Positions 9,026-17,683 of a stretch of DNA of 64,000 bases are shown piece by piece; within the stretch, counting starts at the first letter, position 1, and each line of letters starts with the position of its first letter. Source of the DNA: Komagataeibacter oboediens (lineage in GTDB: Bacteria; Pseudomonadota; Alphaproteobacteria; Acetobacterales; Acetobacteraceae); the NCBI RefSeq assembly GCF_003207815.1, contig NZ_NKTX01000013.1:1-64000 (forward strand), read 5' to 3'. A model generated the notes under the pieces. It made no database searches. It saw only the letters and a program-made list of their open reading frames with translations, and had not been told where the DNA came from. The translations under genes were made by a program, and so were the position numbers.

Positions 9026-10167
9026 CAGCGCTTTCCCACCGTGGCCTGTATGGAAAACTGGCTGTAGCCCCGGTCACTGGACCGGGTGACGGGGGCTGCG
9101 AAGGAAGGCGCCATAAAAACCGGGTCGGCGTTCATCGCCTGTATGACCGCAGTCGTTGCATGTGACTGGCCGCTTATCAGCAGTCGCCCCTGCTGCAGGG
9201 ACAGGTCGGTCAGGTAGGTATCATCGGACAGCGCAGTGGTCAGGGCGCCAAGTATGACAAGGGGATTGCCCAGTCGCTGCTGTTCGGTGCGTATAAGGTT
9301 TCGTCCCGCAGCCTCGCCCTGTATGTCCTGTCTGATCCGGGTTGCGGCCAGTGCGGGGGCACGCACACTGGCCATGCGGCGGTCCAGCCGCGCGTAAGCC
9401 ACGGACTGCAATGCAAAGGGCAGGACCAGGGCCACGACCGCCAGCCCCCCGCATATCGCTGCCACCCCGGTAAGCAGGTGCCGGGCACGACGCTGCGCCA
9501 TTGACCTCCGCTGTGTCAGTGAAAGGTGCAGCGGGCCTGGCCCGGGCCGGAGAATTTCCAGCGCCAGTGGCTCCATGCCGGCACTGCGCAGGACAGGCAG
9601 CAGCCCGCCCAGTGCTGCGGTCGGCACAAGGGAAAGACATACATGCAGCCGTCCCGCCGCCATGTCCCGCCGCATGATCCGCGCACCGAAGACAACATCC
9701 GCAGCGGCAAAGGGCGTCAGGCGGTCCATTTCGTAAACCAGAACGTGGTCAAGTGAGTGTTCCGCGGCTGTCGGCAGGATTACTTCACGTTCCAGCAGCA
9801 TTGTGGGATTGGGCCGCAGGATGACTTCCCTGCGGCCATAGGTGGCCACGATCGCCGTCAGCGCGTCGTGCAGGGTGAACTGATCGGCCGCAGGTATGCC
9901 CCCGCCATCCACCTGCGGCGCAGGGCCAGGCAGGGACACGGCCGTTCCATCCGGCAGGCGCAGCATGACCCCATCGGGCAGGTAGTCGATCATGTAGCCA
10001 TCGAATGCACGGCTTTCACGTATAAACCACGCAGGAAGCAGATCGTGCATCTGTCGTAACCACCAGTCCCGGACGTCGCGTATTTTCATGGTCAGGGAAA
10101 CTCTCGCATCCATGGTGTGTTCCGGGTGTCGGGGAACGTATCGGCCAGTATGGCGAGGACGTTTCAT
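9025..10167 (-). CDS. gspL: T2SS inner-membrane assembly protein GspL
   Basis: A 380-residue protein with a cytoplasmic actin-like domain (about 25-230), a membrane helix near 240-260 (VAAICGGLAVVALVLPFAL) and a periplasmic domain ending in a Fimbrial_PilN-type region. GspL recruits the GspE ATPase to the membrane and pairs with GspM. The ATG at 10167 overlaps the stop of the lytic transglycosylase gene by 4 bp, which supports that start. An internal Met about 26 residues in (MKIRDVRDWW) is an alternative. The order L-M-N-D is that of the lsd cluster in G. diazotrophicus. Confidence 0.82.
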   Translation of the reverse strand: MKRPRHTGRYVPRHPEHTMDARVSLTMKIRDVRDWWLRQMHDLLPAWFIRESRAFDGYMIDYLPDGVMLRLPDGTAVSLPGPAPQVDGGGIPAADQFTLHDALTAIVATYGRREVILRPNPTMLLEREVILPTAAEHSLDHVLVYEMDRLTPFAAADVVFGARIMRRDMAAGRLHVCLSLVPTAALGGLLPVLRSAGMEPLALEILRPGPGPLHLSLTQRRSMAQRRARHLLTGVAAICGGLAVVALVLPFALQSVAYARLDRRMASVRAPALAATRIRQDIQGEAAGRNLIRTEQQRLGNPLVILGALTTALSDDTYLTDLSLQQGRLLISGQSHATTAVIQAMNADPVFMAPSFAAPVTRSSDRGYSQFSIQATVGKR

Positions 10168-10580
10168 CGCCCCGTCTGTGCCGCGGCAAACAGGCGGGCT
10201 GCCGATTGCATGACCTGCAACTGATAGGCCCGGTTCAGGTCGGGAGTATGGGAATGGTAATTGCCGACAGCCCGAAGCAGACCGTCATGCGTGGCATCCA
10301 TCTGGGTGCGCATGATCGCCCCCGCCGCCGCAATGTTGTAGCAGGCGTCATCACGCAACCGGCGATAGACCGTGGCCATGGGTGTGCCGGTATAACGGAC
10401 CAGTGGACCAAGCCACGCCGTATTGACCTGCATGACCCCCAGATCACGGGTGCCGTTGGTATTGGGGTGTTCCAGACCGGGATAACCGCCCTCCACCGCC
10501 TGGATTGCGGGCAGTACGCGCGGCGGAAGATGATAGAGCGATGCGACAAGCGCCATGCAGGCCAGATACGGAATTCCCAT
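10164..10580 (-). CDS. Lytic transglycosylase (SLT/VirB1-like) heading the T2SS operon
   Basis: A 138-residue protein starting at the ATG at 10580, where GGGAG lies 4 bases upstream; a longer TTG-start form is less likely. A short hydrophobic signal-like segment (YLACMALVASLYHLPP) is followed by the SLT fold: catalytic Glu in IQAVEGG, then NTNGTRDLGVMQVNTAWL, which is the conserved N-NGT-D-G-MQ-N-W block of VirB1/IagB/PilT-type enzymes. These cut peptidoglycan so that large envelope machines can pass. It overlaps gspL by 4 bp and is the first gene of the leftward operon, so it is probably a dedicated T2SS assembly enzyme, which is not a standard gsp component. Confidence 0.85.
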   Translation of the reverse strand: MGIPYLACMALVASLYHLPPRVLPAIQAVEGGYPGLEHPNTNGTRDLGVMQVNTAWLGPLVRYTGTPMATVYRRLRDDACYNIAAAGAIMRTQMDATHDGLLRAVGNYHSHTPDLNRAYQLQVMQSAARLFAAAQTGR

Positions 10581-10643
10581 CGTTCTCCCACACCTTCTGA
10601 CCGTGGCGCCGTGCCATGCGGCGGGACAGCCCCGCGCGATCAT
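10581..10643. promoter_or_regulatory. Divergent control region between the two T2SS operons
   Basis: About 60 bp separate the preferred start of the transglycosylase gene (leftward) and the most likely gspG start (rightward). Both halves of the secretion system must be driven from here or from promoters inside the coding ends. I cannot pick out a convincing sigma-70 promoter. The compact layout would allow one regulator to control both operons. Confidence 0.4.
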
Positions 10644-11132
10644 TTGCAAAACGCAAGAAAAGAACGGCGGTTTATTTCAGGGAAAAGAAAAAAATCTGCC
10701 CGTTTCATAGGGTTCCACAAAAAACGCGACGAAAAAGGATTCACGTTAATCGAACTGCTGGTCGTTATCGCAATCCTTGGCCTGCTGATCGGACTGGTCG
10801 CCCCGGCGGCCCTGCGCCAGCTGGGTGGGGCGCGTACCTCCGTCGCCCGGCAGTCAATCGAACGGATGGGGCAGATCCTTGACCTGTATAAACTTGATGT
10901 CGGATCCTATCCCTCCACCGATGAAGGGCTGCAGGCCCTTGTGACCCGCCCCGCTGATGCCGAGACGTGGAATGGTCCCTATGTAAAGGACAGTCACCCG
11001 TTACTCGATCCGTGGAACCATCCCTATATCTATCGCAATCCTTCCGATCGTCCCGACCATGATTATGATCTGTGCTCGGCCGGACCGGCTGGCCATGGGG
11101 ATGATTCCGCCCACCAGATATGCAACCCCTAG
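10644..11132 (+). CDS. gspG: T2SS major pseudopilin GspG
   Basis: Main subunit of the pseudopilus piston. The prepilin site is HKKRDEKG/FTLIELLVVIAILG, with the Glu at +5, followed by the GspG hallmarks LDVGSYPSTDEGLQAL, WNGPYVK, DPWNHPYIY and DYDLCSAGP near the C-terminus. The start is unresolved. There is no in-frame ATG between the divergent gene and the prepilin site. Candidates are GTG 10611 and TTG 10644, neither with a ribosome site, or ATT 10674. I list TTG 10644, giving a long, very basic leader of about 32 residues. A frameshift near the A7 tract at 10688 is another explanation. The product is probably 130-160 residues. First gene of the rightward operon. Confidence 0.85.
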   Translation: MQNARKERRFISGKRKKSARFIGFHKKRDEKGFTLIELLVVIAILGLLIGLVAPAALRQLGGARTSVARQSIERMGQILDLYKLDVGSYPSTDEGLQALVTRPADAETWNGPYVKDSHPLLDPWNHPYIYRNPSDRPDHDYDLCSAGPAGHGDDSAHQICNP

Positions 11133-11147
11133 AAGGGAAATGCGCGG

Positions 11148-11960
11148 ATGGATGGAACGCTTCTCATCGCGCTGCTGGCCGCCCCTTTTGCGGGATCATT
11201 CCTTGGTGTCCTGATCCGGCGCCTGCCGGTCGGTCAGCCGGTTGTATTGTCCCGCTCCGCCTGTGAGCACTGCGGATCGCGGCTGATGGCCCGCGATCTG
11301 GTGCCGTTACTGAGTTATGCCGGGACACGTGGGCGGTGCCGGTACTGCCGTGCGGCCATCGGCCGGTTCCATCCCCTTGTCGAACTGCTGGCGCTGGGGG
11401 CGGCTGTTATCGTGGCCTGTGCTGGATACATGCGTTTTTCCACACCGGACCCGGTATGGATATGGAGCGGATGCGCGCTGGGCTGGACCCTTCTTGCGCT
11501 GGGCTGGATTGACCTGAAAACCCAGCGTCTGCCCGATGCGTTGACCCTGCCGTTGCTGCTGGGGGGATTGCTGTCGTGTCGCCTGCTGTCGCCTGCGGCC
11601 GTGCCCGAACATACGGTTGCAGCGGCAGCGGGGTACGGCGGTTTTCGTCTGATCGCGCTGACTTACCGCCGCCTGCGTGGGTATGAGGGGCTGGGCATGG
11701 GGGATGCAAAGCTGCTGGCGGCGGCCGGGGCGTGGACGGGTCTGGGCTCCCTGCCTTTCGTTGTCACGGGGGCCGCCATCGTGACGTTGGTTGCAACGGG
11801 TGTGGCATATACCGGCCTGTCCCTGCGCAGGCAGATGGAGGTTGCGCCAGCGCACAGCGAACGCGGGCATGTAACAGCCATCCGCATCCCGTTCGGGCCG
11901 GGACTGGGTCTGATGATGTGGCTTGTGTTCCTTTCGGGTGTGGGGGGCGGCGCGTCATGA
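11148..11960 (+). CDS. gspO: Prepilin peptidase / N-methyltransferase (GspO, peptidase A24)
   Basis: A 270-residue polytopic membrane aspartic protease. It cleaves the leaders of GspG, H, I, J and K and methylates the new N-terminus. The N-terminal domain has a zinc-type tetracysteine arrangement (CEHCGS and CRYCRA). The catalytic Asp residues lie in GWIDLKTQRLPD and in GLGMGDAKLL, the conserved GxGD site. About seven hydrophobic segments are visible. The gene starts 15 bp after gspG and overlaps gspE by 4 bp. It corresponds to lsdO in G. diazotrophicus. Confidence 0.92.
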   Translation: MDGTLLIALLAAPFAGSFLGVLIRRLPVGQPVVLSRSACEHCGSRLMARDLVPLLSYAGTRGRCRYCRAAIGRFHPLVELLALGAAVIVACAGYMRFSTPDPVWIWSGCALGWTLLALGWIDLKTQRLPDALTLPLLLGGLLSCRLLSPAAVPEHTVAAAAGYGGFRLIALTYRRLRGYEGLGMGDAKLLAAAGAWTGLGSLPFVVTGAAIVTLVATGVAYTGLSLRRQMEVAPAHSERGHVTAIRIPFGPGLGLMMWLVFLSGVGGGAS

Positions 11961-13705
11961 TGATGGAACCGCACGGGGATGCCGGTCCCGCACCGGTGAT
12001 GGTGACGGAGGGGCCACCTGCACCCGGGACAGTGGACGCACGCCTGCTGCAGCTTCTGGTCCGGACGGGGCGGTGTGATTCGCGCACGCTCGATCGCGCA
12101 CGCCGGGCGGCGGCGGATATGGGGGGGCGGGTTGATATCGCGCTTCTGCGGCTTGGGCTGATTTCGGAACGGGGGCTGGCGGAAGCCTATGCCGAACTGC
12201 TGGGAATACCCGTTGTCGGCCCTGACCGGTTTCCTGCTGAACCCATCCTGGCCGACAGGTTGCAGCCTCGTTTCCTGCGTGATGTCCACGCGCTGCCGAT
12301 CGCCCGCACGGAGCATACGCTTGTCGTTGCGCTGACTGATCCGCTGGACCATTTTGCCGCGGCCGCCATCACCGCCGCCACGGGGCTTGCGGTGACACCC
12401 GCCATTGCAATTCCTGTCGAGATCGAGGCGGCCTTCGAACGTCTCTATCCCCCGTCCGATGCGGCGGAGGGGGAAGAAAAATCAGATACGCCGTTTGAGG
12501 AAGATACGGAACGCCTGCGCGACATGGCATCCGAAGCGCCGGTTATCCGGCTTGTCAACCAGATCATCTTCCGCGCGGTCGAAAACCGGGCATCCGATAT
12601 TCATATCGAACCCTTCGAGGATCGCCTGCGCATACGCTATCGCTATGTTGGCATATTGCATGAAGTCGAAAGCCCGCCAGTGTCACTGACCGCGGCTGTC
12701 ATCTCACGTATCAAGATCATGGCGCGGCTGGATATTGCCGAACGCCGCCTGCCGCAGGACGGCCGCATCCGGCTGCCCATCCGGGGGCATGAGGTCGATT
12801 TCCGTGTCTCCACCATTCCTTCCCTGCATGGTGAGACGGTGGTGCTCCGCGTTCTGGACCGCTCGGCTGTCACTTTTGATTATGCTGCCCTGGGCATTGC
12901 GCCCGCCGTCGTCGCCTGCCTGACCCGGACGCTGACGCTGCCCAATGGCATGGTGCTGGTGACGGGGCCGACCGGATCGGGAAAAACCACGACCCTTTAT
13001 TCCGGTCTGCTGACCCTGAATACGGTTGATCGCAATGTGGTCACCGTCGAAGACCCGATTGAATTCCAGTTGCCCGGCATCAGCCAGATTCAGGTCAAGC
13101 CACAGATCGGCCTGAATTTTGCGACATTGCTGCGTGCCATCCTGCGACAGGATCCGGATGTGGTGATGGTGGGTGAAATCCGGGACGTGGAAACTGCCCA
13201 GATTGCGGTTCAGGCCGCCTTGACCGGACATCTGGTCCTGTCCACGCTGCATACGAACTCTGCTGCTGCCGCCATTGTGCGCCTGCGCGACATGGGGGTG
13301 GAAGATTATCTGCTGACAGCCGTGCTGCGTGGGGTCATGGCGCAACGGCTGGTGCGGCGGCTGTGCGGGGCATGCCGCCAGCCCCGGCCGGCATCGTCCG
13401 AACTGATTGCCCGTTTCGGACTGGCGGAACGCAGCGGCGGGCAGGCCGTCACCCTGTTTCAACCCGTGGGCTGCCCCCGTTGCCGTCACACCGGGTACGC
13501 CGGGCGTCTGGCCATTACGGAATTCCTGATGCCTGATGAGGCGGTTACGCATCTGGTCTTCACCGGTGGCGACCACGCAGCCATTGAACGTGCGGCGATT
13601 GCGGGCGGCATGGTGCCAATGTTCGAAGCGGGGCTGAACGCCGCCCTTGCAGGCCAGACCACAATCGAGGAAGTCACCCGCAGCATACGGGCGGAACAGC
13701 CATGA
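11957..13705 (+). CDS. gspE: T2SS cytoplasmic ATPase GspE
   Basis: A 582-residue secretion ATPase that powers pseudopilus assembly. The N-terminal MshEN-like domain (about 25-160) is the docking domain for GspL. The core has Walker A GPTGSGKTT, the Asp box (VEDPIEF), Walker B ILRQDPDVVMVGEIRD and the His box (LVLSTLHTNSA). A tetracysteine zinc motif follows: CGAC, about 40 residues, CPRC. I start it at 11957, where ATGATG overlaps the gspO stop; a longer in-frame extension would lie inside gspO. It overlaps gspF by 4 bp. Confidence 0.94.
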   Translation: MMMEPHGDAGPAPVMVTEGPPAPGTVDARLLQLLVRTGRCDSRTLDRARRAAADMGGRVDIALLRLGLISERGLAEAYAELLGIPVVGPDRFPAEPILADRLQPRFLRDVHALPIARTEHTLVVALTDPLDHFAAAAITAATGLAVTPAIAIPVEIEAAFERLYPPSDAAEGEEKSDTPFEEDTERLRDMASEAPVIRLVNQIIFRAVENRASDIHIEPFEDRLRIRYRYVGILHEVESPPVSLTAAVISRIKIMARLDIAERRLPQDGRIRLPIRGHEVDFRVSTIPSLHGETVVLRVLDRSAVTFDYAALGIAPAVVACLTRTLTLPNGMVLVTGPTGSGKTTTLYSGLLTLNTVDRNVVTVEDPIEFQLPGISQIQVKPQIGLNFATLLRAILRQDPDVVMVGEIRDVETAQIAVQAALTGHLVLSTLHTNSAAAAIVRLRDMGVEDYLLTAVLRGVMAQRLVRRLCGACRQPRPASSELIARFGLAERSGGQAVTLFQPVGCPRCRHTGYAGRLAITEFLMPDEAVTHLVFTGGDHAAIERAAIAGGMVPMFEAGLNAALAGQTTIEEVTRSIRAEQP

Positions 13706-14967
13706 GCCAGCCTTCACCCGCCAGCCATACATTCCGCTTTTCGGCCCTTACGCCCGATGGGCAGACCATACGGGGCATGGTCAGTGCCGGTAGCGAGGCC
13801 GAAGCCGTCGCATGGATACGACGGCAGGGCAATCTCCCGCTTCGGGCTGAACCGGGGGGTATGGGGATAACCCGGTTTCTGCTGGGGTGGCTACCGTCGG
13901 GAAAACTCCGTTTTGCCGGTCGCCGTCATGGCCTGCGGCGGGCGGAGGTCACGCACATGACGCGGGAGCTTTCCGTCATGCTGGCGGCTGGACAGGATCT
14001 GGACCGGGCGATGCGGTTTCTGGTCGAAACGGCGGGCGGGTCACGTATGCGCGCGGTGCTGGAGCGTATCCGCGTTGCGCTGCGTGACGGGCGCAGCCTG
14101 CATGTGGCGCTGGCTTCATGCCCCGACAGCTTTCCGCCGCTGTATGTCGGGCTGGTGCGTGCGGCCGAAGCGGGGGGCAGCCTGCCTGCCACGCTTGAAC
14201 ATCTGGCGGGCATGATGGAGCGTGAACGCGCGCTGGTTGCAACCATCCAGTCCGCCATGATCTATCCCGCCCTGCTGTCGGTCGCAGCCGTTGGGTCCGT
14301 CGTTCTGCTTCTGACGCAGGTGCTGCCGCAGTTCGTGCCGTTATTCATGGAAAACGGGGCGACACTGCCGCCTTCCACCCGTCTGTTGATCGGGGCGGGT
14401 CACTGGCTGGGGCAATACGGGATCATCATGCTGTTCGGCCTGTTTCTGATCGGCATGGGGGGCAGGTGGATGCTCCGCCAGCCCGGTCCCCGCCTGCGCG
14501 CCGACCGGTTATGGCTGCATCTGCCTGTGATTGGCATGTTGTTGCGCGAGACGATTGCCGCGCGCTTTACACGTACGCTGGGTACCCTGCTGACCAACGG
14601 CGTGCCCCTGCTGGCGGCGCTGGGCATTGTTCGTGACGTGATTGGCAACCGGGCCGTGCTGGGGGCAGTGGAGCAGGCAACGGATACCGCCCGGAGCGGT
14701 GGCGTGCTGTCACGTTCGCTGGGCGCATCGGGGCTGTTTCCATCGCGCACCATCCATCTGATCCGGCTGGGGGAAGATACGGCGCAGCTTGGTCCGCTGG
14801 CGTTACGGGCCGCTGGCATTCACGAAGAACAGGTGCGCCTGCGGGTACAGCGTCTGGTTGCCCTGCTGGTACCTTTGATTACCATCATCATGGGGGCCAT
14901 GATTGCCGGTATCGTATCGTCGTTGATGCTGGCCATGCTTGGGCTGAACGACCTTGCGCAGCACTAG
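13702..14967 (+). CDS. gspF: T2SS inner-membrane platform protein GspF
   Basis: A 421-residue polytopic protein with two tandem T2SSF domains, near residues 85-205 and 285-410, each ending in strong membrane helices. Motifs such as TRELSVMLAAGQDLDRAM and FTRTLGTLLTNGVPLLAAL are the conserved repeats of the family. GspF links the GspE ATPase to the pseudopilus base. It overlaps gspE by 4 bp and its last 14 bp overlap gspH. Confidence 0.92.
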   Translation: MSQPSPASHTFRFSALTPDGQTIRGMVSAGSEAEAVAWIRRQGNLPLRAEPGGMGITRFLLGWLPSGKLRFAGRRHGLRRAEVTHMTRELSVMLAAGQDLDRAMRFLVETAGGSRMRAVLERIRVALRDGRSLHVALASCPDSFPPLYVGLVRAAEAGGSLPATLEHLAGMMERERALVATIQSAMIYPALLSVAAVGSVVLLLTQVLPQFVPLFMENGATLPPSTRLLIGAGHWLGQYGIIMLFGLFLIGMGGRWMLRQPGPRLRADRLWLHLPVIGMLLRETIAARFTRTLGTLLTNGVPLLAALGIVRDVIGNRAVLGAVEQATDTARSGGVLSRSLGASGLFPSRTIHLIRLGEDTAQLGPLALRAAGIHEEQVRLRVQRLVALLVPLITIIMGAMIAGIVSSLMLAMLGLNDLAQH

Positions 14968-15382
14968 CGAAAAACGTGCGGAGGGGTTCACCCTTATTGA
15001 AATGATCGTGGTGCTGGCGGTGCTGGGGCTGGTCGGTATGGTGGTCCTGTCCCGTGGGCCCATGCATTCACCCACGCTGGAATTGCGCGTTGCGGCACAG
15101 GGCATGACTGCCGCCATGCGTGATGGACGGATGACCGCGATTGTCATGGCCCGTCCGGTCATCTTCATGACCAATGCCTCACAGAGATGGTATGGTATTG
15201 AGGGCAGACCTGACCATACCCTGCCATATGGCGTCATGCTGGCGGATAATGTCACCCTTGTATTCCATCCCGACGGGAGTGTGACGGGCCGCACGATCAC
15301 GTTGTTCCGGGGCGCGCGGCGGATCACGCTTGCTGCCAATGCCCTGACGGGGAGCGTGACGGTGCGTGAGAACGTTCCATGA
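14954..15382 (+). CDS. gspH: T2SS minor pseudopilin GspH
   Basis: A 142-residue prepilin-like protein. The leader ends EKRAEG/FTLIEMIVVLAVLG, the type IV methylation site with Glu at +5. The C-terminal domain ends in a beta-rich FHPDGSVTGRTITL segment typical of GspH. The start is TTG at 14954, inside the gspF end; no ATG or GTG lies closer to the processing site. It overlaps gspI by 4 bp. Confidence 0.85.
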   Translation: MRSTSEKRAEGFTLIEMIVVLAVLGLVGMVVLSRGPMHSPTLELRVAAQGMTAAMRDGRMTAIVMARPVIFMTNASQRWYGIEGRPDHTLPYGVMLADNVTLVFHPDGSVTGRTITLFRGARRITLAANALTGSVTVRENVP

Positions 15383-15798
15383 CGGGGAGGGCGGGGCATG
15401 ACGCGGGTTTTACCCTGCTGGAGGTCATGGTGGCGTTTGTCATTGCCGCCCTTGCGCTGGGTGTCCTGTTTGATACGGGCACGGGCGGATGGCGCAATGC
15501 ATGGATCGCCGATCGCGCATCCGAGGCCCTGTCGCGCGCCGAGTCCCATCTGGCGGTTGTGGGGCATGGGCTGGCTGTGGCGGCTACGGTGCAGGAAGGC
15601 GATGACGGCCATGGCTTCCGCTGGCAGCTACGCATCGCCCCGGTCCAGAGCGCGGGGCATCTTACACTTTATTCCGTCGAGGTCAGGGAAACGTGGTCGC
15701 GTGGCGAAAGCAGCACGATGCAGGCAGATGAGGATAATCCACGCGTGGTCCTGCTGCGCACGATGCGTATTGGCGGGCCGGCAGGAGGCGGACCATGA
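15379..15798 (+). CDS. gspI: T2SS minor pseudopilin GspI
   Basis: A 139-residue minor pseudopilin. The processing site is HDAG/FTLLEVMVAFVIAALALG, and LLEVMVA is the usual GspI form. GspI nucleates the tip complex with GspJ and GspK, although gspK here lies in the other operon. The ATG at 15379 overlaps the gspH stop, and its end overlaps gspJ. Confidence 0.85.
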   Translation: MTGRAGHDAGFTLLEVMVAFVIAALALGVLFDTGTGGWRNAWIADRASEALSRAESHLAVVGHGLAVAATVQEGDDGHGFRWQLRIAPVQSAGHLTLYSVEVRETWSRGESSTMQADEDNPRVVLLRTMRIGGPAGGGP

Positions 15799-16403
15799 TC
15801 CGTTGCGGCCGATATGAGGGGCCTGTCGCCGATGCTGGCTTTACCCTGCTGGAACTGCTGGTGGTTCTGGTCATATTCGGCGTTCTGCTGGCCACGCTGA
15901 CGCAGGGAACGTATTTTGGCGTAACGGTGTTCGAACGGCAGCGCCGGTCGATTGAGGAAAGCGAGCGCCTGATCAATCTTGACGGGTTGTTGAGGTCGAT
16001 GATCGAACAGGCTGATCCCGGCAGCAGTCTGGATACGCGCACGTTGACGGGCACCCATCATGGCATGGTTTTTCGTACCCGCCTGCCTGAGGGAGCTGCG
16101 ATGACGGCTGCCGATCGTCTGGCGGATGTCCGTCTGAACCGTGAAGGGGACGTTCTGCTATTATCCTGGCTGCCCCATCAACATGTCCTGCCACGTGGAT
16201 TGCCAGGTGCGCCGCAAAGGGCCGTTCTGCTGTCTCCGGTTTCAGATATGGAAATCAGTTATTTTGCCCATGGGCAGTGGCTGGCGGAATGGGCAACGGA
16301 TGGACTTCCTGATCTGGTCCGCATCCGTATCGTATTGCCGGATCAGGAAAAGCGGGTATGGCCTGATATCGTTGTTGCGTTGATTCGGTATCCACGAAAT
16401 TAA
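15795..16403 (+). CDS. gspJ: T2SS minor pseudopilin GspJ
   Basis: A 202-residue minor pseudopilin with processing site VADAG/FTLLELLVVLVIFGVLL and a large C-terminal domain. The WLPHQHVLPRGLPG and VSDMEISYF stretches fit GspJ tip proteins. It is the last gene of the rightward gspG-O-E-F-H-I-J operon and overlaps gspI by 4 bp. I see no clear terminator after it; degraded transposon DNA follows. Confidence 0.85.
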   Translation: MIRCGRYEGPVADAGFTLLELLVVLVIFGVLLATLTQGTYFGVTVFERQRRSIEESERLINLDGLLRSMIEQADPGSSLDTRTLTGTHHGMVFRTRLPEGAAMTAADRLADVRLNREGDVLLLSWLPHQHVLPRGLPGAPQRAVLLSPVSDMEISYFAHGQWLAEWATDGLPDLVRIRIVLPDQEKRVWPDIVVALIRYPRN

Positions 16404-16545
16404 TTCAATATACTCAGTATGATCCGTACGTCCTGAGGGTTGACCTGATTGTGGGATAATGAACTGTCCCGAGTTTACTGGAGAGCGGCTTGCAGATCTG
16501 AACGGTAATTGATGATTCGTATGTTTGTGGATGTAGGGTGAATTT

Positions 16546-16918
16546 GTGAATGATGTGTTCTCGCTGCCTCAAGGCCAGCCGGAGCGGATTGCGCCGTATT
16601 TGTCGCTGGCGCTGAGGGGCGGAGATGGATGACCGTCGGATTGTCGCGGTGCTTACTGAGTTGGGCGGGGGGCTTAAAACGTCGCATGATCGACGCGATA
16701 CACTTCAAAGCGCACAGGATGGTGGCCTTCCTCTCCAAAATGGGGCTTTTCCCCGTCATATAAGCCGAATAAGAGGTGGCTGGGACTGCAAAGCTGCGAG
16801 GGCGTATGTATGTTGATGGCCAGGGTCGATCTGGCCGCCTTCAGATGACCGCAGGGCAGGTCAGCAATTTTAAGGGCGCAGATGGTCTTCTGGCTGATAC
16901 ACGCATCGTTGGCCTGTA
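16546..16918 (+). pseudogene. Degraded IS5-family transposase remnant
   Basis: Several frames together spell a decayed IS5-type transposase. The first gives VFSLPQGQPERIAPYL, like the N-terminal segment of IS5 proteins, then stops; the next frame has MDDRRIVAVL. A third gives IDAIHFKAHRMVAFLSKMG and, after another shift, FPRHISRIRGGWD and DGQGRSGRLQMTAGQVSNFKGA. These match, in order, the KAHR, FPRHIGRTRGG and TEGQ.SDHKGA blocks of IS5 transposases. At least two frameshifts and internal stops are needed, and the DDE C-terminal half is missing. It fills the gap between gspJ and tag. Ends are approximate. Confidence 0.7.
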
Positions 16919-16939
16919 AATTTATACCAGAGATGCTTC

Positions 16940-17524
16940 ATGGATCATAAATGTCGTTGCGCCTGGGTCAGTTCGCGCCCCCTGATGCAGGATTACCATG
17001 ATACCGAATGGGGCGTGCCTGAGCGTGATTCGCGCAGGCTGTGGGAAACACTGATGCTCGAAGGCTTTCAGGCGGGCCTCTCGTGGGAGATCGTGTTGCG
17101 GAAACGTGTGGCGTTCCGGGAGGCCTTTGCCGGGTTCGATCCCCGGAAAGTCGCGGCATTCACGGCAGAGGATATTGAGCGACTGATGGGCAATGCCGGC
17201 ATTATCCGCTCACGTGCCAAAATCGAGGCGACCATTCGCGGCGCACGGATTTTCAATGCGATGCAGGATGCGGGCGACGATTTTTCTGCCTTCTGCTGGT
17301 CGTTTACGGACGGCAGGCCATTGGAAGGTTCCGGATACAATACGGAAACCGAGTTATCCCGAACCATCTCGAAAACACTGAAAAAGCGGGGTTTCAAGTT
17401 CGTTGGCCCAACCATTGTCTATGCCTGGATGCAGGCGGTCGGCATCGTCAACGATCATGCCCCATCCTGCTTCCGTAAAAGCGAGGTCGAGAACATGTCT
17501 GGAGGACCGAGGCACGGCACGTAG
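16940..17524 (+). CDS. tag: DNA-3-methyladenine glycosylase I
   Basis: A 194-residue cytoplasmic base-excision repair enzyme that removes 3-methyladenine from alkylated DNA. It aligns along its whole length with E. coli Tag: CRCAWVSSRP, YHDTEWGVPE, EGFQAGLSWEIVLRKR, NAGIIRSRAKI, KKRGFKFVGPTIVYAWMQA and GIVNDHAPSCFR. The zinc ligands (N-terminal Cys, His in YHD.EWG, His and Cys in NDH...C) are all present. It stands alone after the IS5 remnant and runs opposite to the following epoxide hydrolase gene. Confidence 0.95.
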   Translation: MDHKCRCAWVSSRPLMQDYHDTEWGVPERDSRRLWETLMLEGFQAGLSWEIVLRKRVAFREAFAGFDPRKVAAFTAEDIERLMGNAGIIRSRAKIEATIRGARIFNAMQDAGDDFSAFCWSFTDGRPLEGSGYNTETELSRTISKTLKKRGFKFVGPTIVYAWMQAVGIVNDHAPSCFRKSEVENMSGGPRHGT

Positions 17525-17683
17525 TGAATGCGTTCATCATGGCAAGCAGCAGCGAAGATGGAAAGTGTATCATTTCGTGCATGAAGATGGGAATGTGCAC
17601 GTTATCAATCTGCTCCGGACCGGGGCAGTCGATTGTCCGGTGAAAGTGCGCTGAAGAGGGGGTGGAGGCAGAAATCTCCGGTG

